A stretch of 64,000 bases of DNA from NCBI GenBank assembly GCA_964616825.1, contig CAZTSX010000002.1, forward strand, positions 62,001 through 126,000, written 5' to 3'. Below the pieces are notes generated by a model. It saw nothing but the letters and a program-made list of their open reading frames with translations. It ran no database searches and was not told where the DNA came from. Below are positions 17,575-27,320 of the stretch, in pieces. The stretch comes from QYOJ01 sp964616825 (GTDB lineage: Bacteria; Bacteroidota; Bacteroidia; Bacteroidales; FEN-979). Numbering within the stretch: the first letter of the stretch is position 1; every line of letters begins with the position of its first letter. Made by a program: the position numbers and the translations under genes.

Positions 17575-19506
17575 ATGACCCCGGTATTTGGTCCCTTACT
17601 AGCAACAATCAATACCCCAGCTGACCTCAAGAAACTTCCCCTTGAGAAACTTCCACAGCTATGTGATGAGATCCGTTCGCTGATCATCGATGTCATCTCG
17701 GTTAACCAGGGGCATCTGGGAGCAAGTTTAGGTACGGTGGAACTGACAGTAGCCCTCCATTACGTATTCGATACACCGGATGATAAAGTGATCTGGGATG
17801 TTGGACATCAGTCTTATGCTCACAAGATCCTGACGGGGCGCAAAGACCTTTTTCATACAATACGCATGTATAAGGGACTAAGTGGTTTCCCCAAGATGTC
17901 TGAGAGCGAATATGATGCTTTCGGCGTTGGACACTCTTCTACCTCTATCTCTGCCGCCCTGGGTATGGGTATAGCTGCTGCACTCAACGGTGATACAAGC
18001 CAGCATCATGTAGCTGTGATCGGCGATGGAGCGATGACAGGCGGCATGGCAATGGAAGCGCTCAACAATGCTGGTGTCTCCAACGCCAACTTACTGGTGA
18101 TATTGAACGACAACCAGATCGCAATAGATAGAAATGTAGGTGCCATAAAGGATTACCTGGCAGATATTGTAACCAGCCGTACATATAACAAACTGAAGGA
18201 TAAGATCTGGTTTCTGATGGGTGGCGGAACGAAGTACGGGAAGAACTCCAGGGCGATCGTGAAACAGCTTGGGAATGCAGTAAAATCTTCGCTCCTCACC
18301 AAAAGCAACCTCTTTGAGGCATTTAATTTTCGGTATTTTGGTCCTGTCGACGGAAATGATGTGATCCGTTTGGTAAAACTCCTGTCTGACATGAAGAACA
18401 TTCTGGGACCCAAGCTGCTTCATGTCAGTACTGTGAAAGGCAAAGGTTTTGAGCAGGCTGAGAAGGACCAGATCGGATACCATGCACCCGGAGTTTTTGA
18501 TCGTAAAACAGGTGAGATAAAAGAAGACAATTGCCATGGCCAGCCTCCGAAATACCAGACTGTATTCGGTCAAACAATCGTCGAACTGGCTGAAAAGAAT
18601 CCCAAAATTGTTGGAATTACTCCCGCTATGTCGACGGGTTGCTCTCTCAATATCATGATGAAGAAAATGCCTGACCGGACATTCGATGTGGGAATCGCTG
18701 AGCAGCACGCGGTAACCTTCTCAGCCGGACTTGCAACGGAAGGGTATATTCCCTTCTGTAATATATACAGCACCTTTATGCAACGAGCGTACGATCAGAT
18801 GATTCACGATGTAGCGCTACAAAAATTGCATGTTGTTTTCTGTCTTGACCGCGGAGGACTGGCCGGTGAAGACGGAGCAACCCACCATGGCGCCTTTGAT
18901 CTCTCTTTCCTCCGATGTATTCCTAACATGACAGTGGTAGCGCCAATGAACGAAGAAGAACTTCGCAATATGATGTATACGGCCCAGTTTGAAGGAATAG
19001 GTCCGTTTGCTATCCGGTATCCGAGAGGGAGAGGAGTGATGCCCGATTGGAAAACGAAATTCCGGAAGCTGGAAATCGGAAAAGGAAGGGTGATCCGGGA
19101 AGGCCGTAAGGCCGCTATCCTTACCATTGGACATATAGGAAATTATGCGATTGCTGCCTGTCGGGAACTAGAAGAGGCCGGATATGATGTAGCTCATTAT
19201 GATATGCGATTCCTGAAACCACTGGATGAATCGTTGTTGAACGAGATCCTGAAGAAATTCGAAAAACTTGTTACTGTGGAAGACGGGACAATTGTAGGTG
19301 GCTTGGGTAGCGCTGTGCTGGAGTTCATCAGTGATAATAACGATTCCACTACGGTAACGCGCCTGGGAATTCCCGATCAGTTCATCGGTCAGGGTTCCCT
19401 GGAAGAGTTGCATAGAGAATGCGGTTATGACGTGCAAGGAATCATTGAAGCAGTAAAGGAACTGTTACTGGATGCTGTTGCTTCGTCGCTCTGCTCCTCG
19501 CAATGA
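17575..19506 (+). CDS. dxs: 1-deoxy-D-xylulose-5-phosphate synthase
   Basis: Thiamine-PP enzyme that condenses pyruvate and glyceraldehyde 3-phosphate, the first step of the MEP isoprenoid pathway. The 643-residue protein has the family domains: N-terminal TPP domain (VIGDGAMTGGMAMEALNNAG), central pyrimidine-binding domain (GIAEQHAVTFSAGLA) and the transketolase C domain. ATG at 17575 (MTPVFGPLL) follows the promoter; the longer upstream frame is repeat DNA. The C-terminal VASSLCSSQ is encoded by a REP-like element and the stop codon lies in it. IspG and IspH of this pathway are Fe-S enzymes, a plausible reason for its place beside suf genes. Confidence 0.95.
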   Translation: MTPVFGPLLATINTPADLKKLPLEKLPQLCDEIRSLIIDVISVNQGHLGASLGTVELTVALHYVFDTPDDKVIWDVGHQSYAHKILTGRKDLFHTIRMYKGLSGFPKMSESEYDAFGVGHSSTSISAALGMGIAAALNGDTSQHHVAVIGDGAMTGGMAMEALNNAGVSNANLLVILNDNQIAIDRNVGAIKDYLADIVTSRTYNKLKDKIWFLMGGGTKYGKNSRAIVKQLGNAVKSSLLTKSNLFEAFNFRYFGPVDGNDVIRLVKLLSDMKNILGPKLLHVSTVKGKGFEQAEKDQIGYHAPGVFDRKTGEIKEDNCHGQPPKYQTVFGQTIVELAEKNPKIVGITPAMSTGCSLNIMMKKMPDRTFDVGIAEQHAVTFSAGLATEGYIPFCNIYSTFMQRAYDQMIHDVALQKLHVVFCLDRGGLAGEDGATHHGAFDLSFLRCIPNMTVVAPMNEEELRNMMYTAQFEGIGPFAIRYPRGRGVMPDWKTKFRKLEIGKGRVIREGRKAAILTIGHIGNYAIAACRELEEAGYDVAHYDMRFLKPLDESLLNEILKKFEKLVTVEDGTIVGGLGSAVLEFISDNNDSTTVTRLGIPDQFIGQGSLEELHRECGYDVQGIIEAVKELLLDAVASSLCSSQ

Positions 19507-19510
19507 CAAT
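19478..19510. repeat. REP-like element over the dxs stop
   Basis: GTTGCTTCGTCGCT followed by CTGCTCCTCGCAATGACAAT. This core (TTGCTTCG...TCGCAATGACA) is a dispersed repeat type known from many bacterial genomes; an inverted copy lies at 45565-45592. The dxs stop (19504-19506) is inside it. Confidence 0.6.
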
Positions 19511-19542
19511 GATAACTAGATAACTGGATAGCTGGATAATAT
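19511..19542. repeat. 8-bp tandem repeat, 4 units
   Basis: GATAACTA, GATAACTG, GATAGCTG, GATAATAT; fills the space between dxs and the SDR start, with the start ATG (19541) at its end. Confidence 0.65.
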
Positions 19543-20323
19543 GAAAAGAAAAGCAATCGTTACTGGTGCATACGGAGCAATCGGCAAAGCCATTGCGAAA
19601 GGTATCGCTGAATACGGCCTGGAAGTGATCCTGGTCGGTAGAGATAAAGGAAAACTCACTCAGGCTGTAGCAGATATCCAGAAGCTCGCTCCGGATACAG
19701 CGCTGGATTATGCTGTGGTAGATCTGTCAAGTCAGAAGGAAATCAGGAAATTCAGCAAGGACTGGCAGGGCCCTCTTCAGGTACTTGTCAATAATGCCGG
19801 TACGACTCCCCGTTCGCGGACGGAAACCGAAGAAGGGATCGAGATGCAGTGGGCCACCAATGTCCTGGGATATTACTGGATGATCAAGTACTTTTCACCC
19901 CTTATGAAAGAGCAGAATGATGCCCGCATCGTCAATGTTGCCAGCTATTGGGCCGGAGACCTGAATTTTGACGACCTGGAATTCAAAAACCGTTACTATG
20001 ATAATGACAAGGCATACCGGCAGTCCAAACAGGCTGACCGGATGCTGACCGAAGCGTTTGCTCACCACCTCAAAAGCGATGGAATCTGTGTAAATGTTTG
20101 TCATCCTGGAGATGTTAACTCGAAATTAAGCAATGATCTTGGGTATGGTGGAAGCGAAACTCCTGAGCAGGGTGCCGACACACCGGTCTGGCTGGCAACC
20201 TCAGGTGAAGCCGAAGATCAAACAGGACATTACTACGAGCACCGCGAGAAGCGTCATTGTTCATTCATGAGCGACAAGAAGGGAGTGGAACGCCTGTTCA
20301 AACTTTGCCAGGAATACCCGTGA
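19541..20323 (+). CDS. SDR family NAD(P)-dependent oxidoreductase
   Basis: A 260-residue short-chain dehydrogenase/reductase. The cofactor motif is TGAYGAIG (residues 8-15), followed by NNAG (about 88-91) and the catalytic YRQSK (Tyr about 166, Lys about 170). The segment RIVNVASYWAGDL supplies the catalytic Ser. The sequence style (FDDLEFKNRYYDNDKAYRQ) resembles retinol-dehydrogenase/WW-oxidoreductase-like SDRs, but the substrate is unknown. It starts right after an 8-bp repeat, 34 bases after dxs. Confidence 0.85.
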   Translation: MKRKAIVTGAYGAIGKAIAKGIAEYGLEVILVGRDKGKLTQAVADIQKLAPDTALDYAVVDLSSQKEIRKFSKDWQGPLQVLVNNAGTTPRSRTETEEGIEMQWATNVLGYYWMIKYFSPLMKEQNDARIVNVASYWAGDLNFDDLEFKNRYYDNDKAYRQSKQADRMLTEAFAHHLKSDGICVNVCHPGDVNSKLSNDLGYGGSETPEQGADTPVWLATSGEAEDQTGHYYEHREKRHCSFMSDKKGVERLFKLCQEYP

Positions 20324-20342
20324 TTGATACCCCTTCGTAAAA

Positions 20343-23300
20343 TTATTCTGTCACGATCAATTTCCTGGAAGATGCTCCTTGCCCGGATATGGCTCTGATA
20401 ATATACATCCCTTCTGAGATCCCTGAGATATCAAGTGAAATTCTTAGAGCCTTGGTATTACCCGTAATCGGGTAGTGCCTGATCAACATTCCTTGTAAAT
20501 TGAACAGATCAATTGTTGTCTTGCTCCCTAAGGTCTCAGCAAACTCTATCCACACGATACCTTTTGCCGGATTGGGATAGATTCGGATCTGCTCTGCTGA
20601 AGAGGGTGCTTCATCAACACCCATACAAACAGTCACGTGGATATACTCTTTTTTATGCATCGTCTGGGAATGAATCCCGTCAGAGATGGTCAGGATAACA
20701 TCATACACTCCGGAGTGGTGATACTTGACAACCGGGTTTTGTTCATCCGACCAGGCCGGGGTTCCGCCTGGAAACTCCCATTGCCAGGAGGTGACGTTTT
20801 CAAAAGAGTCATCCATGAAACGGACCATATGCCATTTACAGATATGAGTCGTGTCGGCGTGGAAGAAGGGATATGGCCCTTCAATATTCACCTCCATAAA
20901 CTCCATGTATTTTGTGAACAGGATGGCTTTCTGTGATGGTGGCTGGCCATCAACCAGCAGACCGAACTCTTTGAACGTACCTATAGTCTTGTAATCATCT
21001 CCATCGTATCCGAACTCGATACACTTGGGTGGGGCATCCAGGTTGTTCATCAAGGGAAAACCATCTCCTTTCGGGGTAACTTCAAAGATCGCGTAGGCAG
21101 ATGAACTGAGATAGGGATATTCCATGCCATCAGTCAGTGTACCTGAGACCCCATCCAGTTCGTTGAAATTATATACACTTACGCGGTCTGTGGAAAAATG
21201 AAATACCTCCTCAAGCATAGCAGAATTTCCATAATACCAGGACGCATAGCTTTCCATATAGACTGTTCCACCATTGTTCAGGTAGCTGATGAGTTGCAAT
21301 GTCTCCTCGGTTGATAGGGCGTATGATCCGGAATAGGATGTACCAAGGACCAGGAATGCACAGGGATACATATTCAGATTAGGTGGCATGGAGGTATGCA
21401 GGTCGTAACTTACCTGCAGGCTGTCGAGGTAATTGACCATCAGATTGATGGAGGTGGTGATATCTGTCAGCTTGATCAGAGCGATGGGATTGATCCCGAT
21501 CGGGATTGAGAATGGGTATATGATATCGATCGACGATCCGTTGCTGATATGAAGTTGCAGGTTCATGGTGTGTCCGGCCGTTACAGAACGGGATGCCCGC
21601 AAACGGTAGTAAGCATCCCACGTTACTTTCTGTCCCAATGAAGCCAGGTAGAGAGTTGGAGAGGAGAGGATTTCCACCAGGCTGTCCTGTGTGTAGAGTG
21701 TCAGCGAAAGCTCTTCTGCTGGAAGCGTTCCCAGGTTGGAAACAGAAATCATCAGGTCAGCCGTCTCTCCAATATCCAGCAATCCATTCGTACCATCTTC
21801 AATCACAGGAGTCATGATCTTGATGTCAGGGGCTGAAGCCTCCAGAAAGAATCTGGTCTCCCAGTCACGGTCTTGTGTGGAAGCAATGATACGAAAGGCA
21901 ATAGGGGTTTGGTCGGTAAGGTTTTCCTCAAGGATAAACGCAAAGGCATCGATTAATTGGATCGTCTCTCCCGCTGCCAGTGCCGGAACTATTTCCAGGC
22001 TGTCTGATATCTGAATGGATGCTTCAGCACAGTGAAATGTAAGTTCCAGGTTTGATAAAGGTTCGGAGCCAGTATTGGTCAGAGTCAGGTCTAAAGTGAC
22101 AGGTTCCTGATATTGGAAAAATCCGGAGGTGCTGACGAATTGATGCCGGATCAGAAGTCCGTTGGAGAGCTGGAAATGCTTTTCCCTGCTAATGCTTTGC
22201 ATATCGGTCACTCTGACAATCAGATCGTAAATTTTTGAGCTGTCGGCGCCGTTTATTGTCAATAATCCTTCCGGGGTCATTGAGATTGAATCAGGCAGTA
22301 TGGGAGGCACATACAAATAGGACTTTCCCGACTCCTGGTTCATGTTGAGGATCGGACGGATATGGGTATTGTATTTTTCTCCTTTGGCAACGCCTGTCCA
22401 GGCGATCAGGGCATTGGGGCCCGTTTCAACTGACCCGAAACAGGTAGATGCTTTCCCGTCAGGGTACAGGATCACACTGAATTCAATATTGCTCTGCTGT
22501 TCAATGCCCAAGAGGGAAAGCTTCCATCTGAACATCACAGAATCGGGACTCACATTCATCCACATCCCATCCCCGTCCTGTTGTCGAATCGTATAATCTT
22601 GGGAAAGAGATGGAATGATTGCGGCTGAATATGCCAACATATCAGTTACACTGCAGAGGTAAGGATAGATGAGATGATCAGGAGTAAGCTGAACCATCCC
22701 GTAAGCATTGACATAGACTGTATCATAATGAGATCCATAAAAGGGAAATGAAAATGGAAGAACAGCCATGGCAAATGGTTTATCATCCGACTGCGGAAAA
22801 AGCTGCACGTCTGTAAAAGGCTCGTATTGAGCATCATCGGCCATCCGGTAGTAGGGTTGACTGATAGACCATGAGTAGGGAGCTTCTCCGTGCTGAGCCT
22901 GGAACTGGACCGAATAGTCCTCTGAAGGACTAATGGGAGGCAGTTCGTCATTCAGTATCTTCGGTGGTTCAAAAGTAACTGTTCCGGTTGCCGATACAAT
23001 GGTGGTGCCGTTGTGCTGGAGTAGGATATCTGTTCCTTCACAGGAGAAGGAATTCATTGTGGTCCCATAATGGAGGAAAGAAGCTTCATGTAACCTTCCC
23101 TGCCCGATATTATTCTCGTCCCGCTCCTCAATGATCAGAAAAAATTTCACCGGGACGTCCGGTTCCACGAAGCTGAGTAATGGCGTGACATCCAGACCGA
23201 ATTCGAGGTTTTTCTGGCTGGGGATGCTATCAAATCCCTGCATGTAGTAGGCACCTCCCTGGTTAGAAAAGATAGGCGGATCAAGCACATAATCAGGAAA

Positions 23301-24428
23301 TTCGGCATCCGGATCCTGACTAATACCAGTCATAATATTTAGCTGGTCTCGCTTGACGTGTTCAAGTGAGACCTTCACGGTGAGCACTGGCGAGTAATCA
23401 GGGTCGGGCTCCACAATATAAACACAGTTGTTCCATACACCACCCTCTTCAAATTCTGATGCCATAGCACTATATAACACGTAGAAGAAGCCCTGATCAG
23501 CCCACCATTTCCCATATGAATTAGCCAATCTGAATCCGCCGATCTCCCAGTCACGGGCATCCACGATGCTGTCCTGGTTGATATCGATGTCGTTGGTAAA
23601 CTGGCCGTCATTATTCAGGTCGTAACGGATCGAATCGTGATAACCTACGATGGTCATGCCATGAGTAGGATAAGGTTGCCAGTGGATCATCACATATTTC
23701 CCGGCTTCTGGCGTGCCTTCCGGCAATTCGCTGGATCCACCACTCATCGAAGGACTCGATGCGGTAAAACAGGCAACGCCTCCTGTTGAAGATCCATCCA
23801 GATGATCGAACAGATATTGTTTGACGGTTTGAATGCCTTCGGCAGAGTTGACAGGGATGGCATAGACATTACTGATCCTGTTCTGCATCGCTCTGTAATA
23901 CTTCTCGTACCCATCAATCCATCCTGTCGAAAGCTGTGCCGAATCGGGCCCGAAATCGGCAATAGTCATGTGCCCCTGCTCCATCATGGCATGAAAACTA
24001 TGAAGGAAATTCACGCCAATTCGCTTCTCTCCATCGTTGAAGAAGTGCCAGGTATAATGAGCCGGATATCTGTTCTCGGGTAGGTGGCCGTCGACATCCC
24101 TTAACCGGTTCACCTCATAAGCAAAGGTGTAGGCCGCTCCACAAAATTGCTGGCAGGCAAAATAGGATAGCTGATCGAGAATGCCGGGAAACCACATATA
24201 AGGTGAGTTGTCAAGCGAATCGGGCATCGTTTTCGAGGGAGCATTTGCAGTAAAGGGGAAAATAGGAATGCGAGATGCAATCAGGGAGTCGTAAACACGT
24301 TGTGCCGGATCTGGCGTATAGAACGGGATATTATCCCAAAAACGTTGTGCTGAAGAAGGGAACGTTAACAAACAAATCACGCATAAGGTTAGCAAATAGA
24401 GAATGTGGTATTTGCGGAAGGATATCAT
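20343..24428 (-). CDS. T9SS-secreted protein with degenerate papain-like (C1) head, PKD and sorting domain
   Basis: A 1361-residue exported protein. Signal peptide at residues 1-27. Residues about 70-330 resemble papain (C1): QQFCGAAYTFA aligns with QGSCGSCWAF, giving Q93 (oxyanion Gln), C96 (disulfide Cys) and A99 where the catalytic Cys should be; H256 (THGMTIVGYHD) and N303 (ANSYGKWWADQG) are kept. It therefore looks catalytically dead or altered. Next come Ig/CARD-like segments with the NGLLDIGETADL motif, an alpha/beta module (about 980-1178), a PKD domain (about 1182-1268) and a T9SS type A sorting domain from IRIYPNPAKG to the end. The last three modules match those of the C25 peptidase at 33984. 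Confidence 0.85.
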   Translation of the reverse strand: MISFRKYHILYLLTLCVICLLTFPSSAQRFWDNIPFYTPDPAQRVYDSLIASRIPIFPFTANAPSKTMPDSLDNSPYMWFPGILDQLSYFACQQFCGAAYTFAYEVNRLRDVDGHLPENRYPAHYTWHFFNDGEKRIGVNFLHSFHAMMEQGHMTIADFGPDSAQLSTGWIDGYEKYYRAMQNRISNVYAIPVNSAEGIQTVKQYLFDHLDGSSTGGVACFTASSPSMSGGSSELPEGTPEAGKYVMIHWQPYPTHGMTIVGYHDSIRYDLNNDGQFTNDIDINQDSIVDARDWEIGGFRLANSYGKWWADQGFFYVLYSAMASEFEEGGVWNNCVYIVEPDPDYSPVLTVKVSLEHVKRDQLNIMTGISQDPDAEFPDYVLDPPIFSNQGGAYYMQGFDSIPSQKNLEFGLDVTPLLSFVEPDVPVKFFLIIEERDENNIGQGRLHEASFLHYGTTMNSFSCEGTDILLQHNGTTIVSATGTVTFEPPKILNDELPPISPSEDYSVQFQAQHGEAPYSWSISQPYYRMADDAQYEPFTDVQLFPQSDDKPFAMAVLPFSFPFYGSHYDTVYVNAYGMVQLTPDHLIYPYLCSVTDMLAYSAAIIPSLSQDYTIRQQDGDGMWMNVSPDSVMFRWKLSLLGIEQQSNIEFSVILYPDGKASTCFGSVETGPNALIAWTGVAKGEKYNTHIRPILNMNQESGKSYLYVPPILPDSISMTPEGLLTINGADSSKIYDLIVRVTDMQSISREKHFQLSNGLLIRHQFVSTSGFFQYQEPVTLDLTLTNTGSEPLSNLELTFHCAEASIQISDSLEIVPALAAGETIQLIDAFAFILEENLTDQTPIAFRIIASTQDRDWETRFFLEASAPDIKIMTPVIEDGTNGLLDIGETADLMISVSNLGTLPAEELSLTLYTQDSLVEILSSPTLYLASLGQKVTWDAYYRLRASRSVTAGHTMNLQLHISNGSSIDIIYPFSIPIGINPIALIKLTDITTSINLMVNYLDSLQVSYDLHTSMPPNLNMYPCAFLVLGTSYSGSYALSTEETLQLISYLNNGGTVYMESYASWYYGNSAMLEEVFHFSTDRVSVYNFNELDGVSGTLTDGMEYPYLSSSAYAIFEVTPKGDGFPLMNNLDAPPKCIEFGYDGDDYKTIGTFKEFGLLVDGQPPSQKAILFTKYMEFMEVNIEGPYPFFHADTTHICKWHMVRFMDDSFENVTSWQWEFPGGTPAWSDEQNPVVKYHHSGVYDVILTISDGIHSQTMHKKEYIHVTVCMGVDEAPSSAEQIRIYPNPAKGIVWIEFAETLGSKTTIDLFNLQGMLIRHYPITGNTKALRISLDISGISEGMYIIRAISGQGASSRKLIVTE

Positions 24429-24546
24429 TGTTTTTTAGCTAATCAGGCCCGATGGTTCTTTCTAAAGACAGTCTGTCCTGGTGAAAAGTTGCTTGAAATT
24501 GTTGATAAAACTCTCTAATACTTGAAAATACGAAATTACGTTTTTT

Positions 24547-24554
24547 TATTTTTG
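24547..24554 (+). promoter_or_regulatory. -7 box of the S13 peptidase gene
   Basis: TATTTTTG, exact TAnnTTTG match in a T-rich tract, 28 bases upstream of the ATG at 24583. Confidence 0.5.
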
Positions 24555-24582
24555 CCAGAATTGTATACATCTAGTTCTATTC

Positions 24583-25437
24583 ATGTTTCGTCGATTAATT
24601 TTTGTCACCGCAGTACTGGCTCTCTTCTTAGCCAACTATTCCTGCCATGAAACAAAAATACAGGATGCTGCAGTAAACTGGTGGGACTCCATTAAACAGG
24701 CGGAAAAGGACTCTATTGCACTTACCCCTCTACTGGCAGAATTGGAGAAGTTTATCTCTGCCCGGTGTGTCGACTCCAGTACAACCAGCTTTCTGATCAT
24801 CGACGACACAGAAGATCAGCCGGTCATCCTGGCTGAATTTCATCCTAGCCAGCTCCTCATCCCGGCATCCGTGCAGAAGATTCTGGTAACCGGAGCTGCT
24901 CTGGAGATTCTGGGAGATCAAGTGCGCCGCGAAGTGATGATTACCAACCAGCAAAGCAATAACAGGATAGCGAATAAACTTTTCCAGAATATCGGGAAAG
25001 AGATTTACGGCCGAAGATCCTACGCCACAGGGTGCGATGCGGTGATCAATTTCTGGAAGTCGAAAGGAATTGACATGGCCGGTGTCCATATGGCTGACGG
25101 ATGCGGACGAAGGTATGATAATTTTGTCTCGGCACGACAGCTGGTAGACATCCTCTTTTATGAGACAACAGCTCCTACATTTGGTGCGTTCTATAGCTCA
25201 CTCCCCCTTTCCGGCGTTTCCGGAACACTTCGAAAATCTTTGCGGGGAACCGTTGCAGAGGGGAAGATTCGGGCGAAAACAGGCACGTTAGCGGCAATCA
25301 AAACATTGGCAGGTTATGCCTCCACTGTCAATGGCCGTAAGCTTGTTTTCGCCTTCCTTATCAATAACTTCGTTTGCCGTGAGTATCTCCTGAAGAGAAA
25401 ATTGGATGCCATCCTCATTAAAATGACCGAGTTGTAA
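24583..25437 (+). CDS. compact S13 family D-Ala-D-Ala carboxypeptidase/PBP4-like protein
   Basis: A 284-residue exported serine peptidase-like protein with the three penicillin-binding motifs in order: SxxK as S96-V-Q-K99, SxN as S125-N-N127 and KTG as K232-T-G. The run ADGCGRR replaces the usual DGSGLSR. PBP4/DacB proteins are normally about 450 residues because of domains inserted between the first two motifs; here they are only 29 residues apart, so this is a minimal form. The N-terminus is a signal sequence ending near NYSC21, which could be a poor lipobox. Probable role: trimming or crosslink cleavage in peptidoglycan. It is convergent with the exporter gene 3 bases downstream. Confidence 0.82.
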   Translation: MFRRLIFVTAVLALFLANYSCHETKIQDAAVNWWDSIKQAEKDSIALTPLLAELEKFISARCVDSSTTSFLIIDDTEDQPVILAEFHPSQLLIPASVQKILVTGAALEILGDQVRREVMITNQQSNNRIANKLFQNIGKEIYGRRSYATGCDAVINFWKSKGIDMAGVHMADGCGRRYDNFVSARQLVDILFYETTAPTFGAFYSSLPLSGVSGTLRKSLRGTVAEGKIRAKTGTLAAIKTLAGYASTVNGRKLVFAFLINNFVCREYLLKRKLDAILIKMTEL

Positions 25438-25439
25438 GG

Positions 25440-27263
25440 TTAAACAAACACCTGCATGTCATACAGTTTCCGGTAAACACCGTTTTTCTCAAGTAACTCT
25501 TGATGAGCTCCCCGTTCCACAAGAATGCCATCTTGCAATACGATGATCTCATCCGCATGCTGGATGGTGGAGAGGCGGTGGGCGATCACGATAGAGGTTC
25601 GGTTTTTCATCAGGTTCTCGAGAGCCTGCTGTACCAGTCGTTCCGATTCCGTATCAAGGGCTGATGTGGCTTCATCAAGAATCAGGATTGGGGGATTTTT
25701 AAGCACTGCCCTGGCGATACTCAAGCGCTGGCGCTGCCCTCCTGAAAGCTTGGTGCCACGATCACCTATATTGGTATAGTATCCATCAGGCATCCGTTCA
25801 ATGAACTCGTGCGCATTGGCTACTTTGGCCGCAGAGATAACCTCTTCCTCACTCACGTCCTCCATGCCAAAAGCGATATTGTTGAAAACGGTATCGTTGA
25901 ACAGGATCGTTTCCTGGGAGACAATGCCCATCAAACCCCGCAGGTTATCGATCACCATGTCGCGGATAGGGATATCATCGATACAAAGTTCTCCATCCTG
26001 AATGTCATAGAACCGGGGAAGCAGATCCACCAGGGTGGATTTCCCGGCACCTGATGGCCCGACAACAGCGATAGTCTTCCCTTTTTCGATGACCAGGTTG
26101 ATGTATTGCAGCACAGGTTCTGCCTGGTATTTGAAGCAAACATCCTTATATTCGATACGGTTTGTGAATTCTTTCTTGGCAATGGCATCGGCTTTCTGTT
26201 CGATCACCTCAGGCTCGTCCAAAACATGTTTGATCCTGTCCATCGAAGCAGCTCCTTTCTGAACATTGTAGTAAGCTTGTGTGATAGATTTGGCAGGTGG
26301 GATCACCTGGGAAAAGATGGTGAGATAGACCAGAAAGAAAGCAGCATCGAGACTGTCTTCCGGAGCAAGTACCAACCGGCCACCATACCATAACAAAATC
26401 GTGAGCACGATAGCACTGAGAAATTCACTCAACGGCGAGGCAAGGTCACGTTTCCGGTAGAGCCTAACCATGATCCTGAAGAATGACTGGTTCGTTTCCT
26501 GAAACCGCTTGTCAGCGAAGGTGATAGCACTGAAAGCTTTAATAATTCTCAAACCTGAAATAGTCTCTTCGATCACAGCCAGGATCTCGCCCATTTTTTT
26601 CTGGCCTTTGCCTGAGGTTCGCTTGAGGCTCTTGCCAATCCTGCCAATAAAAAATCCGCTGACAGGTAATAAGATCAACACAAAAATCGTCAGTTGGGGA
26701 CTGATGACAAACAGCGTCACGACAAAAGCGATGATCTGGATCGGGTCACGAAAGATCATCTCGAGTGAACTCATCGTGGAGTATTCAACCTCCTGTACAT
26801 CTGCAGTCATCCTGGCGATGAGATCCCCTTTCCGCCGTTGGGTATAAAAGCCCAGTGGGAGGATCAGGATCTTGGTGTATAGTTCATTTCGTAGATCTTT
26901 CACCACTCCATTGCGTACAACAGCCAGAAAGAACATGGCGAGGTACCTGAAAAGATTTCGTAAGAAAAATAGAAGGATGATCGCAATCCCGATATAGAGT
27001 AGAACTTCATCTTCCCCATAGTTCCGGATGAGCTGGCCGAAAAAATGGTAGAAATTCTCTTTCATAGAATCCATGTTGGTCCAGACAAGCGGTCCTGCTT
27101 TTTCAGGGATTTCCGCAGTTTTAAATAACATTTGAAGGATCGGGATAAAGAGGGCAAATGAGACCAGTGAGAATAAAATAGAGAGGATGTTAAAGAGGGC
27201 ATTCAGTGAGGCAAAAATCCAATAATTTCGTATGTAGAAGAAGATCTTGGCTAGGCTTTTCAT
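25440..27263 (-). CDS. ABC exporter, fused permease and ATPase (MsbA-like)
   Basis: A 607-residue half-transporter with six N-terminal membrane helices (residues about 15-320) and a C-terminal ATPase domain: Walker A GPSGAGKSTL, signature LSGGQRQRLSIARA, Walker B ILILDEATSALD and the H-loop in VIAHRLST. The layout fits lipid A/multidrug exporters of the MsbA type; the substrate is not determined. ATG at 27263 (MKSLAKIFFY) is chosen because a -7 box (minus strand, 27269-27276) lies just upstream and the longer frame would read through it. Divergent from rbfA. Confidence 0.9.
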   Translation of the reverse strand: MKSLAKIFFYIRNYWIFASLNALFNILSILFSLVSFALFIPILQMLFKTAEIPEKAGPLVWTNMDSMKENFYHFFGQLIRNYGEDEVLLYIGIAIILLFFLRNLFRYLAMFFLAVVRNGVVKDLRNELYTKILILPLGFYTQRRKGDLIARMTADVQEVEYSTMSSLEMIFRDPIQIIAFVVTLFVISPQLTIFVLILLPVSGFFIGRIGKSLKRTSGKGQKKMGEILAVIEETISGLRIIKAFSAITFADKRFQETNQSFFRIMVRLYRKRDLASPLSEFLSAIVLTILLWYGGRLVLAPEDSLDAAFFLVYLTIFSQVIPPAKSITQAYYNVQKGAASMDRIKHVLDEPEVIEQKADAIAKKEFTNRIEYKDVCFKYQAEPVLQYINLVIEKGKTIAVVGPSGAGKSTLVDLLPRFYDIQDGELCIDDIPIRDMVIDNLRGLMGIVSQETILFNDTVFNNIAFGMEDVSEEEVISAAKVANAHEFIERMPDGYYTNIGDRGTKLSGGQRQRLSIARAVLKNPPILILDEATSALDTESERLVQQALENLMKNRTSIVIAHRLSTIQHADEIIVLQDGILVERGAHQELLEKNGVYRKLYDMQVFV

Positions 27264-27268
27264 TATGG

Positions 27269-27276
27269 CAAAGTTA
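27269..27276 (-). promoter_or_regulatory. -7 box of the ABC exporter gene
   Basis: TAACTTTG on the minus strand; its last G is 6 bases before the ATG. It forms a mirror pair with the rbfA box. Confidence 0.55.
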
Positions 27277-27308
27277 GAATAATTGCTGAATTTATCAGCA
27301 ACAAACCG

Positions 27309-27316
27309 TAACTTTG
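27309..27316 (+). promoter_or_regulatory. -7 box of rbfA
   Basis: TAACTTTG with the final G 4 bases... i.e. four bases intervene before the ATG at 27321, so the mRNA is probably leaderless. Confidence 0.58.
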
Positions 27317-27320
27317 CAGT

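Noticed and set aside
24429..24582. tRNA or small RNA in the junction between the T9SS gene and the S13 gene
   Set aside because: No cloverleaf, T-loop or CCA-like end could be traced; only a short GACAG/CTGTC inverted repeat and a -7 box are seen.
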